Shown: positions 22,165 to 33,353, counted from the stretch's first letter. The stretch: DNA of 64,000 nt from Aurelia coerulea (GCA_039566865.1 CM076943.1:42974663-43038662), one strand, 5' to 3'. Made by a program: numbers and translations. The notes: generated from the sequence alone by a model not told the origin.

Positions 22165-24150
22165 AATCAATTTATCAACTGGCTGCAGAATGTGGGTGAT
22201 CCGGGTGATTCGGGTGAACCAGATATTTTAGTACTGAAGAGAGATGGAAAGAGTCACTGAGAAAAAATAAATTTGTCGACTGGCTGCAGAAAGTGGGTGA
22301 TCCGGGTGATTCGGGTGAACAAGGCATTTTAGTACTGAAGAGACACAGAAAGAGTCACTGAGAAAAAATAAACGTATCGACTGGCTGCAGAAAGTGGGTG
22401 ACCCGGGTGATTCGGGTGAACAAGGCATTTTAGTACTGAAGAGACATAGAAAGAGTCACTGAGAAAAAATAAACTTATCGACTGGCTGGAGAAAGTGGGT
22501 GATCTGGGTGATTCGGGTGAACCAGGCATTTTAGTACTGAAGACACACAGAGAGAGTCACTGAGAAAAAATAAATTTATCGACTGGCTGGAGAAAGTGGG
22601 TGATCTGGGTGATTCGGGTGAACCAGGCATTTTAGTACTGAAGAGACAGAAAGAGAGTCAATGAGAAAAAATAAATTTATCGACTGGCTGGAGAAAGTGG
22701 GTGATCTGGGTGATTCGGGTGAACCAGGTATTTTAGTACTGAAGAGACAGAAAGAGAGTCACTGAGAAAAAATAAATTTATCGACTGGCTGGAGAAAGTG
22801 GGTGATCTGGGTGATTCGGGTGAACCAGGGATTTTAGTACTGAAGAGACACAGAGAGAGTCACTGAGAAAAAATAAATTTGTCGACTGGCTGGAGAAAGT
22901 GGGTGATCTGGGTGATTCGGGTGAACCAGGTATTTTAGTACTGAAGAGACAGAAAGAGAGTCACTGAGAAAAATAAATTTATCGACTGGCTGGAGAAAGT
23001 GGGTGATCTGGGTGATTCGGGTGAACCAGGTATCTTAGTACTGAAGACACACAGAGAGAGTCACTGAGAAAAAATAAATTTATCGACTGGCTGGAGAAAG
23101 TGGGTGATCTGGGTGATTCGGGTGAACCAGGGATTTTAGTACTGAAGACACACAGAGAGAGTCACTGAGAAAAAATAAATTTATCGACTGGCTGGAGAAA
23201 GTGGGTGATCTGGGTGATTCGGGTGAACCAGGGATTTTAGTACTGAAGAGACACAGAGAGAGTCACTGAGAAAAAATAAATTTATCGACTGGCTGGAGAA
23301 AGTGGGTGATCTGGGTGATTCGGGTGAACCAGGGATTTTAGTACTGAAGAGACACAGAGAGAGTCACTGAGAAAAAATAAATTTGTCGACTGGCTGGAGA
23401 AAGTGGGTGATCTGGGTGATTCAGGTGAACCAGGTATTTTAGTACTGAAGAGACAGAAAGAGAGTCACTGAGAAAAATAAATTTATCGACTGGCTGGAGA
23501 AAGTGGGTGATCTGGGTGATTCGGGTGAACCAGGTATCTTAGTACTGAAGACACACAGAGAGAGTCACTGAGAAAAAATAAATTTATCGACTGGCTGGAG
23601 AAAGTGGGTGATCTGGGTGATTCGGGTGAACCAGGGATTTTAGTACTGAAGACACACAGAGAGAGTCACTGAGAAAAAATAAATTTATCGACTGGCTGGA
23701 GAAAGTGGGTGATCTGGGTGATTCGGGTGAACCAGGGATTTTAGTACTGAAGAGACACAGAGAGAGTCACTGAGAAAAAATAAATTTATCGACTGGCTGG
23801 AGAAAGTGGGTGATCTGGGTGATTCGGGTGAACCAGGGATTTTAGTACTGAAGAGACACACAGAGAGTCACTGAGAAAAAATTAATTTGTCGACTGGCTG
23901 GAGAAAGTGGGTGATCTGGGTGATTCAGGTGAACCAGGCATTTTAGTACTGAAGAGACAGAGAGAGAGTCACTGAGAAAAAATAAATTTATCGACTGCTG
24001 CAGACAGTGGGTGATCCGGGTGATTCGGGTGAACCAGGTATTTTAGTACTCAAGAGACAGAGAGAGAGAGTCACTGAGAAAAAATATATTTTTTCGACTG
24101 GCTGCAGAAAGTGGGTGATCCAGGTGATTCGGGTGAACCAGGCATTTTAA
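22165..24150. repeat. Minisatellite array 1, ~101-bp unit, about 19-20 copies
   Basis: The unit contains CGACTGGCTGGAGAAAGTGG, GTGATTCGGGTGAACCAG, TTTTAGTACTGAAGAGACA and GAGAGTCACTGAGAAAA. Copies are spaced about 101 bp, for example GGCTGC at 22181, 22282 and 22383. Units near both ends keep CTGCAG and are more diverged, while the interior is homogenised. A five-unit block beginning near 22872 recurs about 504 bp later. One frame of the unit reads GDLGDSGEP, a collagen-like Gly-X-Y run, but a 101-bp unit cannot stay in frame. Confidence 0.95.
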
Positions 24151-24159
24151 AACTTTTTT

Positions 24160-25010
24160 TCATGCAATGAGAAAAATTTATTCTTAAATTTATGATTTAC
24201 GCTTAAATTTCTATAAAACCCAAAGAAAAGCTTTCAACAGGCCCTCATCGGATAATATAAAAATTCCTGATTCTTCCATAAACCTCTGTTGATGAAGACC
24301 CCATGATCTCTACAAATAAGAACTTAAGTTTGCAGTCCTGATCGATCTAATTTTTGTCAAATTTCCTGAAATTTCGCATGGACGTATTTCCTTTATAAGA
24401 AACTAATAATTTCAGCCAGTACTTGAAGTTTCTTAAAATTATCAGACTTTTCCGTTTAGTACACGTATTTTTTATAAGAAACTAAGAATTTGGGCCAGTA
24501 CTGGAGGTCTCTTAAAATTATCAGACTTTTCCTTTTAGTACACGTATTTTTTTATAAGAAACTAAGAATTTGGGCCAGTACTGGGGGTCTCTTAAAATTA
24601 TCAGATTTTGAGTACTCAGAGTTTCTTACGAGTTTCTTAGAGGTTCCATAACAATCTTCATGTTCACTACCTGTGCCCTCGTGAACATTTCAAAACAAGG
24701 TTTTTATAAGCTTTTCCAATGTTTAAACATTACTCAAGTACCTTATGAGTAGCATGATACAGGAAAAAAATGGAAAAGTAAAAATATGTCGAAGATTTCC
24801 TTTATCAAAATGAATAGTTTCTTAGTTGATATTTTCCCAGTACTGGAGTTTCTTAATTTTTTGGCAATCTGAGAGTTGAGTTTCTTATAAAGAAAATACG
24901 TGTACTCGGAGTTTCTTACGAGTTTCTTAGAAGATCCATAACAATCTTCATGTTCAACACCTGCAATCAGAAAATAGAAATTTCAATACCTATTGTTTGA
25001 CCACGTGACC
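24160..25010. repeat. AT-rich block with ~79-bp tandem repeat and GTTTCTTA words
   Basis: CTTAAAATTATCAGA recurs at about 24432, 24511 and 24590 (79-bp period, roughly three copies from 24375 to 24610). The words AGTTTCTTACGAGTTTCTTA and CCATAACAATCTTCATGTTC recur at ~24615-24670 and ~24906-24955. Related pieces occur near 27950-28010. No coding content. Confidence 0.7.
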
Positions 25011-25012
25011 AC

Positions 25013-26215
25013 CCCCCCCCCCCCCCGTGATATGGTAAAGTGCAAGTTGCGAGTTGCAGTTGCGAGTTTCGAGTTACACTTATTTTGCGAGTTGCGAGTT
25101 GCGAGTTGCGAGTTGCATTTATTATGCGAGTTACGAGTTGCGAGTTGCACTTAAGTTGTGAGTTGCAAACTCAAAAGTGCGAGTTGGAAACTCAAAAGTG
25201 CGAGTTGGAATCTCAAAAGTGCGAGTTGAAACTAAAATTACGAGTTGCCTGTTTTCTTTTGAATGAATGCATTTTTCGCCAAATAAAGCGGTTTTTTGAA
25301 GTTGCAATTGAATTTGGAACTGTTTTATGGATTTCCCTTTATCCAAGCGTTTTCAGGCCGTTGTAATTTTCTTTATAAGAAGCTACGGGGGCCTATTACA
25401 ATTTGCAGCTTTCATTCTCCCCAAGTTGTTCACGAATGTTACTGTAATGCAGTAAATTGGGGACTTGCCTTAGTTGTCTTAAAAGAATCACGATCTGACT
25501 TTTTTCTTTTATAAGAAACTTGGGTAAGCCCACAGTACTAAAAGTTTCTTAACTTCACGTGAAATAAAGAGACAAAGCTTGCTATGGCTGCCCAATTAAT
25601 TATTCTCTGTTCAAATAATGTTCAAAAATCTGTTCAAAAAATGTCTGAAACGCGTCTCAACAAAGGCTGCATAAATTAAGTTCCAGAACTCTGGAACTGT
25701 AGTAGCAAGCTTTTGCTCATTATTGTTTCGTAAACTTTTTCTTCTTTTGAAATAATGGGTTTACGCGTAGGCTATAGAAGCGATGGGAGGTCAATTGGAA
25801 GTTAAGAAACTTTTCAATCTTTAAGAAACTTTTCGATCAATACAGCCTATTACCAACTCAAGAAATACCAAAGAGAATAATTTTTCTTCCCTTTCGACTA
25901 ATTAACCGAGCTCAAAGCAAATCCTTTATTAGCGGCTCTCTGTGAATTAAAAAAACAGTTCTTTATACTCCCCTAATCTTGACAAAGGCTCTCCAAAAAA
26001 TCACAATGTTTTAGCTGCAAAAGTTGGAAAAATTCGGAAAATCTGAGGTTTTTTTTTACCGAACTCGCAACTCGCATTTTAAATGTACCAACTCGCACTT
26101 TTCACTATTAACTCGCAACTCGCAACTCGCAGAAAGCACCAACTCGCAACTCGCAACTCGTAACTCGCAACTCTGGAAATAGCAACACTTTACCAATCCA
26201 CCCCCCCCCCCCCCC
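25013..26215. mobile_element. Element with inverted (GCGAGTT)n / (AACTCGC)n ends
   Basis: After a C-run, GTGATATGGTAAAGTGCAAG leads into a heptamer array (GCGAGTT)n at about 25050-25250. The mirror image lies at 26063-26175 as (AACTCGC)n followed by CACTTTACCAATCCAC and another C-run. The ends GGTAAAGTG / CACTTTACC are inverted. About 800 bp lie between without recognisable coding. No target duplication was resolved, so calling it an element is inference from symmetry. Confidence 0.6.
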
Positions 26216-26607
26216 CCCCACTCCCTGAACGTTTCAAAACAGAGCCGTTGAAGCCTTTCCAATGTACCATAAAGATTGTCCAGCCTCAACATTCTTAAGA
26301 AATTTTGTTTTGAGCATTGAAACATTCTTAAAGTATTCCAATTTTTCCAGTTCTGATATGGTTTCAGGGAAACATAAAGAAATCAGTGGCGGGGTGGCAG
26401 GGGGGCCAGGGGGCCATGGCCCCCCTGAATGGGAGCGCCAATAGAGATCAGGGGGCGCCAATGTTGCCTGTTTGTATTATTTGGCTGGGAACATCAAAAC
26501 TGATCTTACGTGACACTTAAGACAGAACTGTTACTGAATGTGAAAAAGAAGTTTTGACGTCTTTGCAAGATTATCTGAATGAAGAAAGGCTTCATTATGA
26601 TTTCAGT

Positions 26608-27130
26608 CAGTGGTGTGGCCACACGTGGGGATGGGGGGAATTTGCCTCAACTTATATCAAAACATGGTTTTGAGATTCTTCAAAAAACAAAAGAGAAAGT
26701 AATTGGGAAGGGTAGAAGAATCTTTCGGAGAAATAGTGGATAGTGACTGGGAGAGTCGTTCTAAGCCAAAGCAAAGATTGACTTTTCAAACAATTTTCCC
26801 AGACCAGCCACCACAGAGTTGTTCTGTGAGAATCATTCAGAATTGTGAGAATCGCCCTAAGACCAGATAAAATGTGTTCGCACAAAAGTAGAAAAGCCTA
26901 AGAAACTTGTGTTTGCTCTAAAATTTTCTAGATATGCTCATGTGTATAAACAACTGTTCAACTGTTACAAAAAATGCTTAAATTCTATTGTAGGACCGCT
27001 AACATTGGATTGCTAGAAGCGTTCTAAGCCAAAGTGGAGGGCGTGTCCTCAAAAATTTTCCTGGGGGCTTCGCCCCCAGACTTTCTCCTTTTCCTACCCT
27101 CCTGCTTGACTCGACCTGGCCACGCCGCTG
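26608..27130. mobile_element. hAT-like element nested in the outer one
   Basis: Starts CAGTGGTGTGGCCACACG and ends CTGGCCACGCCGCTG, flanked by ATTTCAGT (26600-26607) and ATTTCAAT (27131-27138), an 8-bp duplication with one change. 523 bp. A minus-strand open frame at 26652-26885 has no recognisable transposase motif. Confidence 0.8.
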
Positions 27131-27296
27131 ATTTCAATTAGGTTTCTTTGAGACTTTACTTTACAGGGAAAAAAAGAAGTGGGACGAATTTTTACCATTA
27201 ATTGCTCCCATTTTCAGTCAAAACATAATCATTAAATTTTAAACTTATGTTGCAAAAACTTCTTTTCATTGGCCTTTACAACAGTTATAGAAACGC

Positions 27297-27468
27297 ATAA
27301 GCGTACGAGGCGGGGGGGGGGGGCCGGGGGCTCCCCAACTTTAGAAAAGTTATCGAAAATGAGCCCCAATCGGGCAAAAAAATGCCCTCAGTCGGGCAAA
27401 AATTATGCTAAACAATGGACTTTGTGTTGGGCAGCCCCCCTAGATTTTTTCTTCCCGTACGCTTATGT
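27297..27468. mobile_element. 172-bp hAT-like MITE nested in the outer one
   Basis: Perfect AGAAACGC duplication at 27289-27296 and 27469-27476. Ends ATAAGCGTACGAGG and CCCGTACGCTTATGT are inverted. Carries a G-run near its left end and two CAATCGGGCAAAAA / CAGTCGGGCAAAAA words. Non-coding. Confidence 0.9.
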
Positions 27469-27569
27469 AGAAACGCGTGTATTTATGGAAACATGTTACA
27501 TAGGAGGGGCGCCAAAATTGATCTGGCCACCCCAATAAAACCATAGCCACCCCGCCACTGAAAGAAATG

Positions 27570-29088
27570 TCTGTGTCATTACGAGAAAATGGACGAACGA
27601 AAGAATATAGCAATACGAATGTTCTTGACAATCATAAAGTTGTAAACATGCTTTTCGAACAAATGATATACATCAGTCATGAGATTCTCTGTTTTGAACA
27701 TGGCAAAACAGGAAGCTGCTGAAAAATAAGACACGAACATGGTGAGCTGAGCCTAAACAATATTCTGATGATATTCTTTAAAAATATTGGATGGTTCTGA
27801 GCCTGAGTATTCTTATAAACAATATTCTTACAAAAAAGAGTCTAACTTTCCAGTCGCATGAAATAGGAAACGAGTGAAATAAGGTAAAAGATGTTAACAT
27901 GTTAAGGACCCCCTTTTTCAAAATAAATAGCTTCTGAAGTTATATTTTCCCAGTGCTGGGGTTTCTTATTTTTTTACCATCTGAGAGTTGAGTATCTTAT
28001 GGACAGTTTCTTATAAACAAATAGGTGTACCTCTCATATTTAGTGATAAAAATGAATGGCCGTATTTGATCATATAAACATAATCGTCAAAAAGCTAAAC
28101 AACTATCTTGTTACAGGACTTGGGGGAGGGGGCTAAAGCTTCCCTAAGCTATCCAGCTCTACAGTCCCTATTTATGACCTCTCAAATATTCAGCAGATTG
28201 TCATTCGACATACCCCCAAACAAAATGATGATAGGATGATTATCCTGTCGGTAGCGAATATCTGGCGCATTGCGGCAATGAAATTAGGAGGTACGTCTTG
28301 TAGTTGAAATTGGAAAGCAGTATTGTCCTTACGTGCTACCGTACAGGATGCTGTACGAAAGGTTTAATGCTATTCATTACATATAACTCCTTGCACCTGC
28401 GATATGGTGCTAGCAAATCCGGGATGGTGGGAATCTAGAAAAGGTACCGACGTTGCAATATGCTACAACCTAGAACACGTAAAAAGGAAAACACGACGAA
28501 AAGACAACTGGGATGAATGAATGAATTTATGAAACCACTGTCAAATTTATGAAAACCATGTTTCCACCGAAACATCAATGAAGGCAATATATACAGTGCA
28601 AAATAAATTACACTTACATATTACACAATATCTCTGAAAAGGAAGTCTGTAAAAAGTTACTGCAGAACTTTTAAAGAAATTTTGGAATTCTGAAGTATCC
28701 CTTGCCTGTCTAAAATCTAATCGTAATGGTAAACTGCGAACTTATAACACATTTAAATATAACTTTAACTGGGAAATCTTTCTGACTGAAGACCTAACTT
28801 ACGAATAAGCAAAACTATTGTGCGAATTTCACTTTTCACAATATGCCCAGCGTTTGATAATTCATAAGCTGGTCTACTATTAGCTAAGAATTTCCAACTA
28901 TTAGACCAAAAGACACAATTTTCCAATAATATGAGTACATTGTGAAAACCCTCTGATAAGAAGCTAGTGGATTAAAGATTGAAACAGTGTTTGCGTCTGC
29001 AAGTAGAGAGACTGTGTTTCAATGTCATAAATTTTTCAGAACGAGATTCGAAAGTTCTAACTTTACAACATAGGGTAAGACGAGGGAC
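27570..29088. other. No recognised gene
   Basis: AT-rich sequence. 27930-28030 repeats words from the 24.2-25.0 kb block (CCCAGTGCTGGGGTTTCTTA, GAGAGTTGAGTATCTTA). Otherwise I see no coding or TE signature. Confidence 0.5.
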
Positions 29089-29116
29089 GGGGGGGGGGGG
29101 GGGGGGGGGGGGGGGG
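29089..29116. repeat. Poly-G tract of 28 bases
   Basis: Uninterrupted G run, the longest homopolymer in the window, 60 bp left of minisatellite array 2. Strong potential for G-quadruplex. The exact length may be an assembly estimate. Confidence 0.85.
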
Positions 29117-29177
29117 TTGGTCAACATGATTCGACCTGAATCTGAACTTTGAGAAAAGTTCACCCAACAAAAGAAAA

Positions 29178-30655
29178 TTTATTTTTCCCAGTGACTCTCT
29201 TTATGTCTCGTCAGTACTAAAATACCTGGTTCATCCGAATCACCCAGATCACCCACTTTCTCCAGCCAGTCGACAAATTTATTTTTTCTCAGTGACTCTC
29301 TCTGTGTCTCTTCAGTACTAAAATACCTGGTTCACCCGAATCACCCAGATCACCCACTTTCTCCAGCCAGTCGACAAATTTATTTCTTCTCAGTGACTCT
29401 CTCTGTGTCTCTTCAGTACTAAAATACCTGGTTCACCCGAATCACCCAGATCACCCACTTTCTCCAGCCAGTCGACAAATTTATTTTTTCTCAGTGACTC
29501 TCTCTGTGTCTCTTCAGTACTAAAATCCCTGGTTCACCCGAATCACCCAGATCACCCACTTTCTCCAGCCAGTCGATAAATTTATTTTTTCCCAGTGACT
29601 CTCTTCCTGTGTCTTCAGTACTAAAATACCTGGTTCACCCGAATCACCCAGATCACCCACTTTCTCCAGCCAGTCGACAAAGTTATTTTTTCTCAATGAC
29701 TCTCTCTCTGTCTCTTCAGTACTAAAATACCTGGTTCACCCGAATCACCCAGATCACCCACTTTCTCCAGCCAGTCGACAAATTTATTTTTTCTCAGTGA
29801 CTCTCTCTGTGTCTCTTCAGTACTAAAATACCTGGTTCACCTGAATCACCCAGATCACCCACTTTCTGCAGCCAGTAGACAAATTTATTTTTTCTCAGTG
29901 ACTCTCTCTGTGTCTCTTCAGTACTAAAATACCTGGTTCACCCGAATCACCCAGATCACCCACTTTCTCCAGACAGTCGACAAATTTATTTTTTCTCAGT
30001 GACTCTCTGTGTGTCTCTTCAGTACTAAAATCCCTGGTTCACCCGAATCACCCAGATCACCCACTTTCTCCAGCCAGTCGACAAATTTATTTTTTCTCAG
30101 TGACTCTCTCTGTGTGTCTTCAGTACTAAAATACCTGGTTCACCCGAATCACCCAGATCACCCACTTTCTCCAGCCAGTCGACAAATTTAATTTTCCTCA
30201 GTGACTCTCTCTGTGTCTCTTCAGTACTAAAATCCCTGGTCCACCCGAATCACCCAGATCACCCACTTTCTCCAGCCAGTCGATAAATTTATTTTTTCTC
30301 AGTGACTCTCTTTCTGTCTCTTCAGTACTAAAATACCTGGTTCACCCGAATCACCCAGATCACCCACTTTCTCCAGCCAGTCGACAAATTTATTTTTCCT
30401 CAGTGACTCTCTCTGTGTCTCTTCAGTACTAAAATCCCTGGTTCACCCGAATCACCCAGATCACCCACTTTCTCCAGCCAGTCGATAAATTTACTTTTTC
30501 TCAGTGACTCTCTTTCTGTCTCTTCAGTACTAAAATACCTGGTTCACCCGAATCACCCAGATCACCCACTTTCTCCAGCCAGTCGACAAATTTATTTTTT
30601 CTCAGTGACTCTCTCTGTGTCTCTTCAGTACTAAAATCCCTGGTTCACCCGAATC
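29178..30655. repeat. Minisatellite array 2 (reverse orientation), about 14-15 copies
   Basis: Reverse complement of the array at 22.2-24.2 kb, with CAGTGACTCTCTCTGTGTCT, CTTCAGTACTAAAATACC and GTTCACCCGAATCACCCAG recurring every ~101 bp. Copies alternate between TACCTGG and TCCCTGG variants, showing local homogenisation. The right edge cuts off inside a unit at CACCCGAATCC. Confidence 0.95.
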
Positions 30656-30669
30656 CAAAAATGCTTTTT

Positions 30670-30780
30670 TAGAGGGTCAAAATCGTGGAATGACCTGGAC
30701 ACAAAGTCAAATTATCGAGAACACTCAAACTATTTAAATCCTGTCTCGAAAACTCCATAGCCTGAAGGTAACCGTTTATA
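30670..30780 (+). pseudogene. LINE ORF2 extreme C-terminus, broken
   Basis: KSWNDLD, then after a one-base shift VKLSRTLKLFKSCLENS and a stop, matches the usual WNxLP....FKxxL end of CR1-type ORF2. An AT-rich 3' UTR follows. Only ~35 codons remain between the minisatellite and a MITE. Confidence 0.5.
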
Positions 30781-30845
30781 GATTTTTGCTACTATTCTGA
30801 TCTATTTACCTTTATTTCGTTTTCTTAATTAATCTTTGTCAACTT

Positions 30846-31259
30846 TTAACCCTATTTTGGTTGAAGGGGGGGGGCAAATTTGCCCCCCCCCCAGTAGACT
30901 TTTTGTTATAACTCTGCCAGGAAAACTATTACGGCCCTGGAACATTCTGACTTTTTGCTGCTACTTATTATGCAACGACTCAAGAAGTTTTATCAAAATG
31001 TTTTGACAAATGAAGGGGGAGGGAGACAATTTTCCGGACCTGACTCTGTCAAAATCGCCAATTCTCAAATATTAATTTTCGCGAAAAAAGTAGCAAAATT
31101 TTGATATTTTGCAAATATATTTTGGTGGGTAGTGTTACTTGATGTAATCTATTATGGTTCTCATGTTTGGATGGAAATAATTCTCCAAATTAAATTTTAT
31201 CGCATTTATCCCTCAATCAATATAGGATGTTTCAGATAGCCCAACCACTATAGGGTTAA
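30846..31259. mobile_element. TTAA-flanked MITE (copy C)
   Basis: TTAA at 30846-30849 and 31256-31259. Ends CCCTATTTTGG and CCACTATAGGG are inverted over the outermost bases. A palindrome GGGGGGGGCAAATTTGCCCC lies near the left end; the right end lacks one, though a G-rich GAAGGGGGAGGGAG lies inside. At 414 bp it is the shortest of the family here. Confidence 0.8.
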
Positions 31260-31261
31260 CT

Positions 31262-31677
31262 ACTGTCCCGTTATTTGGATGTTTTTTGGGAAAATTTCAA
31301 ACAAGGAAGTCAATAGGGTTCATTAACGTGCCTTGAGGATACTCCTCTACGATTATGACGCTTCCTTTGAGGAACTTCTCGAGAGTCAACGAAAAATCAA
31401 TCCTCGTAAGAAATCTCCAGAACCTTTCGATTGAGGTTTACAAGTCCCTTAACTGCCAAAATCATATGTTCATGTGGGATATTTTCAAAAGGAGAGAAAT
31501 TACATTCGATATCCGAGTAAAGGATCTCTTACAAACACTTAATGTGAAAACAACCTCCTATGGACTTAATCCAATATTATTCAGGGGGGGGGGGGGGCAT
31601 TCTGTGGAACTGCATACCTGATGTAATAAAGAACAACCAAAGCATTGCCTCGTTCAAAAAAATAATCAAAACGTGAA
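31262..31677 (+). pseudogene. CR1/L2-like LINE ORF2 C-terminal fragment with G-run expansion
   Basis: Translation in shifting frames gives CPVIWMFFGKISNKEVNRVH, a stop, LRILLYDYDASFEELL, QNLSIEVYKSLNCQN, MWDIFKRREI, VKTTSYGLN and, after a run of about 15 G, LWNCIPDVIKNNQ to a TGA. This is the standard order of the post-RT region of CR1-type ORF2. The G-run sits in the Gly-rich FRG turn and shifts the frame. It starts 2 bp right of MITE copy C, which may have split the original copy. Confidence 0.8.
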
Positions 31678-31679
31678 AC

Positions 31680-32931
31680 AAGGGCGCCTACCTTGTAGGA
31701 AGTGTGTTTATTCTCAGTAATGTAGAATAATTGGTGTCCTGTGACTCAGTACAGAGAGTGTCCTAGAACCGTACCGTGACCAAGCAGTACACAGTGTCAG
31801 TCCTCTCAAGGTCAAGATGACGTATGAATAAACTTTGTGGTTTCAAATTCCGTTGTTTATGTAACACGATATCATTTGTTATCCGATCTGGCCACAGGGA
31901 ATCAGACAGCGTGATTTTGATTGGTCAACAACTCTAACAGACGTTAGAATTTGAAAATCCCTGTAACTAGAAAAACTTAGGGGGATGCAACTTTTCCTAA
32001 CTCCATTGTTCACTTTTCTCACAAGCGCGTTACACGTTGCTGTGGTCAGAGCCCGCTATGGCCTGTAAACAAAACTTGCGGTTAATTGAGCTAGGGGCTG
32101 GCACTGCTAAGAAATTTTTAGCTGGTTATTCGCTTATCGTCACGCAGTGTCTGTGGTCGTCTGAATTGACTTGGGATATATTTTGGTTTCATTTTCGTGG
32201 AAGAGACTTGGGGCAGAGGTATATATTTTGGTTTTATTTTCGCGGATGGTTTATTTTCGCGGAAGAGACTTGGGGGCAAGTCCAAACTGAGGTAAGCAAA
32301 GTTGTTTAAATTAACCGTTTTTTTGTTGAAATATTGATTTTGCAAGTACTTTTCTTCATTCAAAGTAGCATAACAGAAAGGAAGAATTGGTTCAATAGCA
32401 TGCAAGCGTTTAATAAGTTTAAATTCTCAATTAGGCTAAGGATTTGCCTTGTGCATGAAAGGAATTTGCAGAATTTGAATGAAGAATGCATTTGAAAAAT
32501 ATTTATTAACTTGGAACTTGACCTCTTCTATTTATCATGGTTACTTAATTTTCTGGAGGTGCATGTAAAATTTCTTGAAAGCCGTTGCTTATAAAAACGT
32601 GCATTGATTGTTATTCTCAGGTACTCCGCTCGTCCTCCAATTGACTTGACTTTTTCATGCGACCCCCTAGTTTGCACACGGTGTCACTTTTCACATCTGG
32701 TTGAACAAAGGCTTATGTAAACAATTTTGCTTGACTGAAACCACAACGGATAGAACGCGCTTGTGATAATCTTCTCTTGAGATCCTGCTCGCTGATTGGT
32801 TTATCTGCAGAAGTTGCATACCCCTCAGTTTCTTTTGGTATCCACAGATTAACAGGACTGGGTCATAGGACACCAATTACTACTCGTACAGTACCGGGAA
32901 TAAACACACTTCCTACAAGGTAGGCGCCCTT
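31680..32931. mobile_element. 1.25-kb TIR element (AAGGGCGCC ends)
   Basis: The left end AAGGGCGCCTACCTTGTAGG is exactly inverted at the right end (CCTACAAGGTAGGCGCCCTT), and similarity continues inward through GTGTGTTTATTC and AATTGGTGTCC / GGACACCAATT. Inside, 32170-32280 holds a ~50-bp repeat (ATATATTTTGGTTT, TTTTCGCGGAAGAGACTTGG). No transposase recognised. Possible degenerate duplication ACGTGAAAC / GCGTGGAAT. Confidence 0.75.
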
Positions 32932-32975
32932 GCGTGGAATGGGGGTAATTGCAATTGTATTATATGTAAATAATC

Positions 32976-33023
32976 AAGGGCGCCTACCTTGTAGGAAGTG
33001 TGTTTATTCCCGGTACTGTACGA
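32976..33023. repeat. Solo TIR stub of the AAGGGCGCC element
   Basis: AAGGGCGCCTACCTTGTAGG through CCGGTACTGTACGA repeats the right terminal repeat of the previous element in inverted orientation, 44 bp away. The rest of this second copy is missing. Confidence 0.8.
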
Positions 33024-33345
33024 TTCCCTGGAGAAATACCAGGACTTGCGAAGGGAAATTGGAAGACTGTGGCAATTGAGAAAGGTGCAGGTTGTTCCTG
33101 TGGTTGTAGGTGCCCTTGGAAGTGTGACAAACGAATTTGACAGGTGGATTGAGAAGTTGGGGATACCGGGTGATGTCGGAGCTGCACAAAAGACTGCCTT
33201 GTTAGGAACTGCAAGGATCCTGAGGAAAGTGCTAGAGATGTAAGAGAGAGATTTCCTGTTATCCCTTGGTCATTTGTTATGACCCGCCTAACAGGAGGAA
33301 TGACGGCAATTCCAACAGCCAGAGCGTAAGCTGAAACAATGACGA
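33024..33345 (+). pseudogene. Non-LTR retrotransposon ORF C-terminus with 3' UTR (LINE D)
   Basis: Codes for LEKYQDLRREIGRLW, VQVVPVVVGALGSV, FDRWIEKLGI and QKTALLGTARILRKVLEM then TAA at 33241-33243. This conserved C-terminal block (KYQDL...VVGALG...QKTALLGTARILR) is known to me from RT-containing proteins of cnidarian and other invertebrate non-LTR elements. It has no RT domain and is therefore 5'-truncated. About 100 bp of 3' UTR follows, then an (AAT)n tail. The open state of the tail suggests a fairly recent insertion. Confidence 0.75.
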
Positions 33346-33352
33346 TACTAAT

Positions 33353-33353
33353 G

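Larger units (their letters stand above)
26384..27560. mobile_element. hAT-like element (outer), 8-bp TSD
   Basis: AAAGAAAT is duplicated at 26376-26383 and 27561-27568. The ends are CAGTGGCGGGGTGGC and GCCACCCCGCCACTG; CAGTGGCG-type ends and an 8-bp duplication are characteristic of hAT transposons. No intact transposase, so it is non-autonomous or decayed. It contains two further elements (26608-27130 and 27297-27468). Confidence 0.9.

Noticed and set aside
22165..24150. CRISPR-like array
   Set aside because: Units are ~101 bp and repeat without unique spacers; it is a eukaryotic minisatellite.
25040..25366. 108-codon frame over the heptamer repeats
   Set aside because: Translation of a microsatellite on both strands; no gene evidence.
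22165..30655. Collagen-like coding gene from GDLGDSGEP units
   Set aside because: 101 bp is not a multiple of three, many units lack a GT donor after the CCAG, and both arrays are far more uniform than coding exons; kept only as a possible origin.
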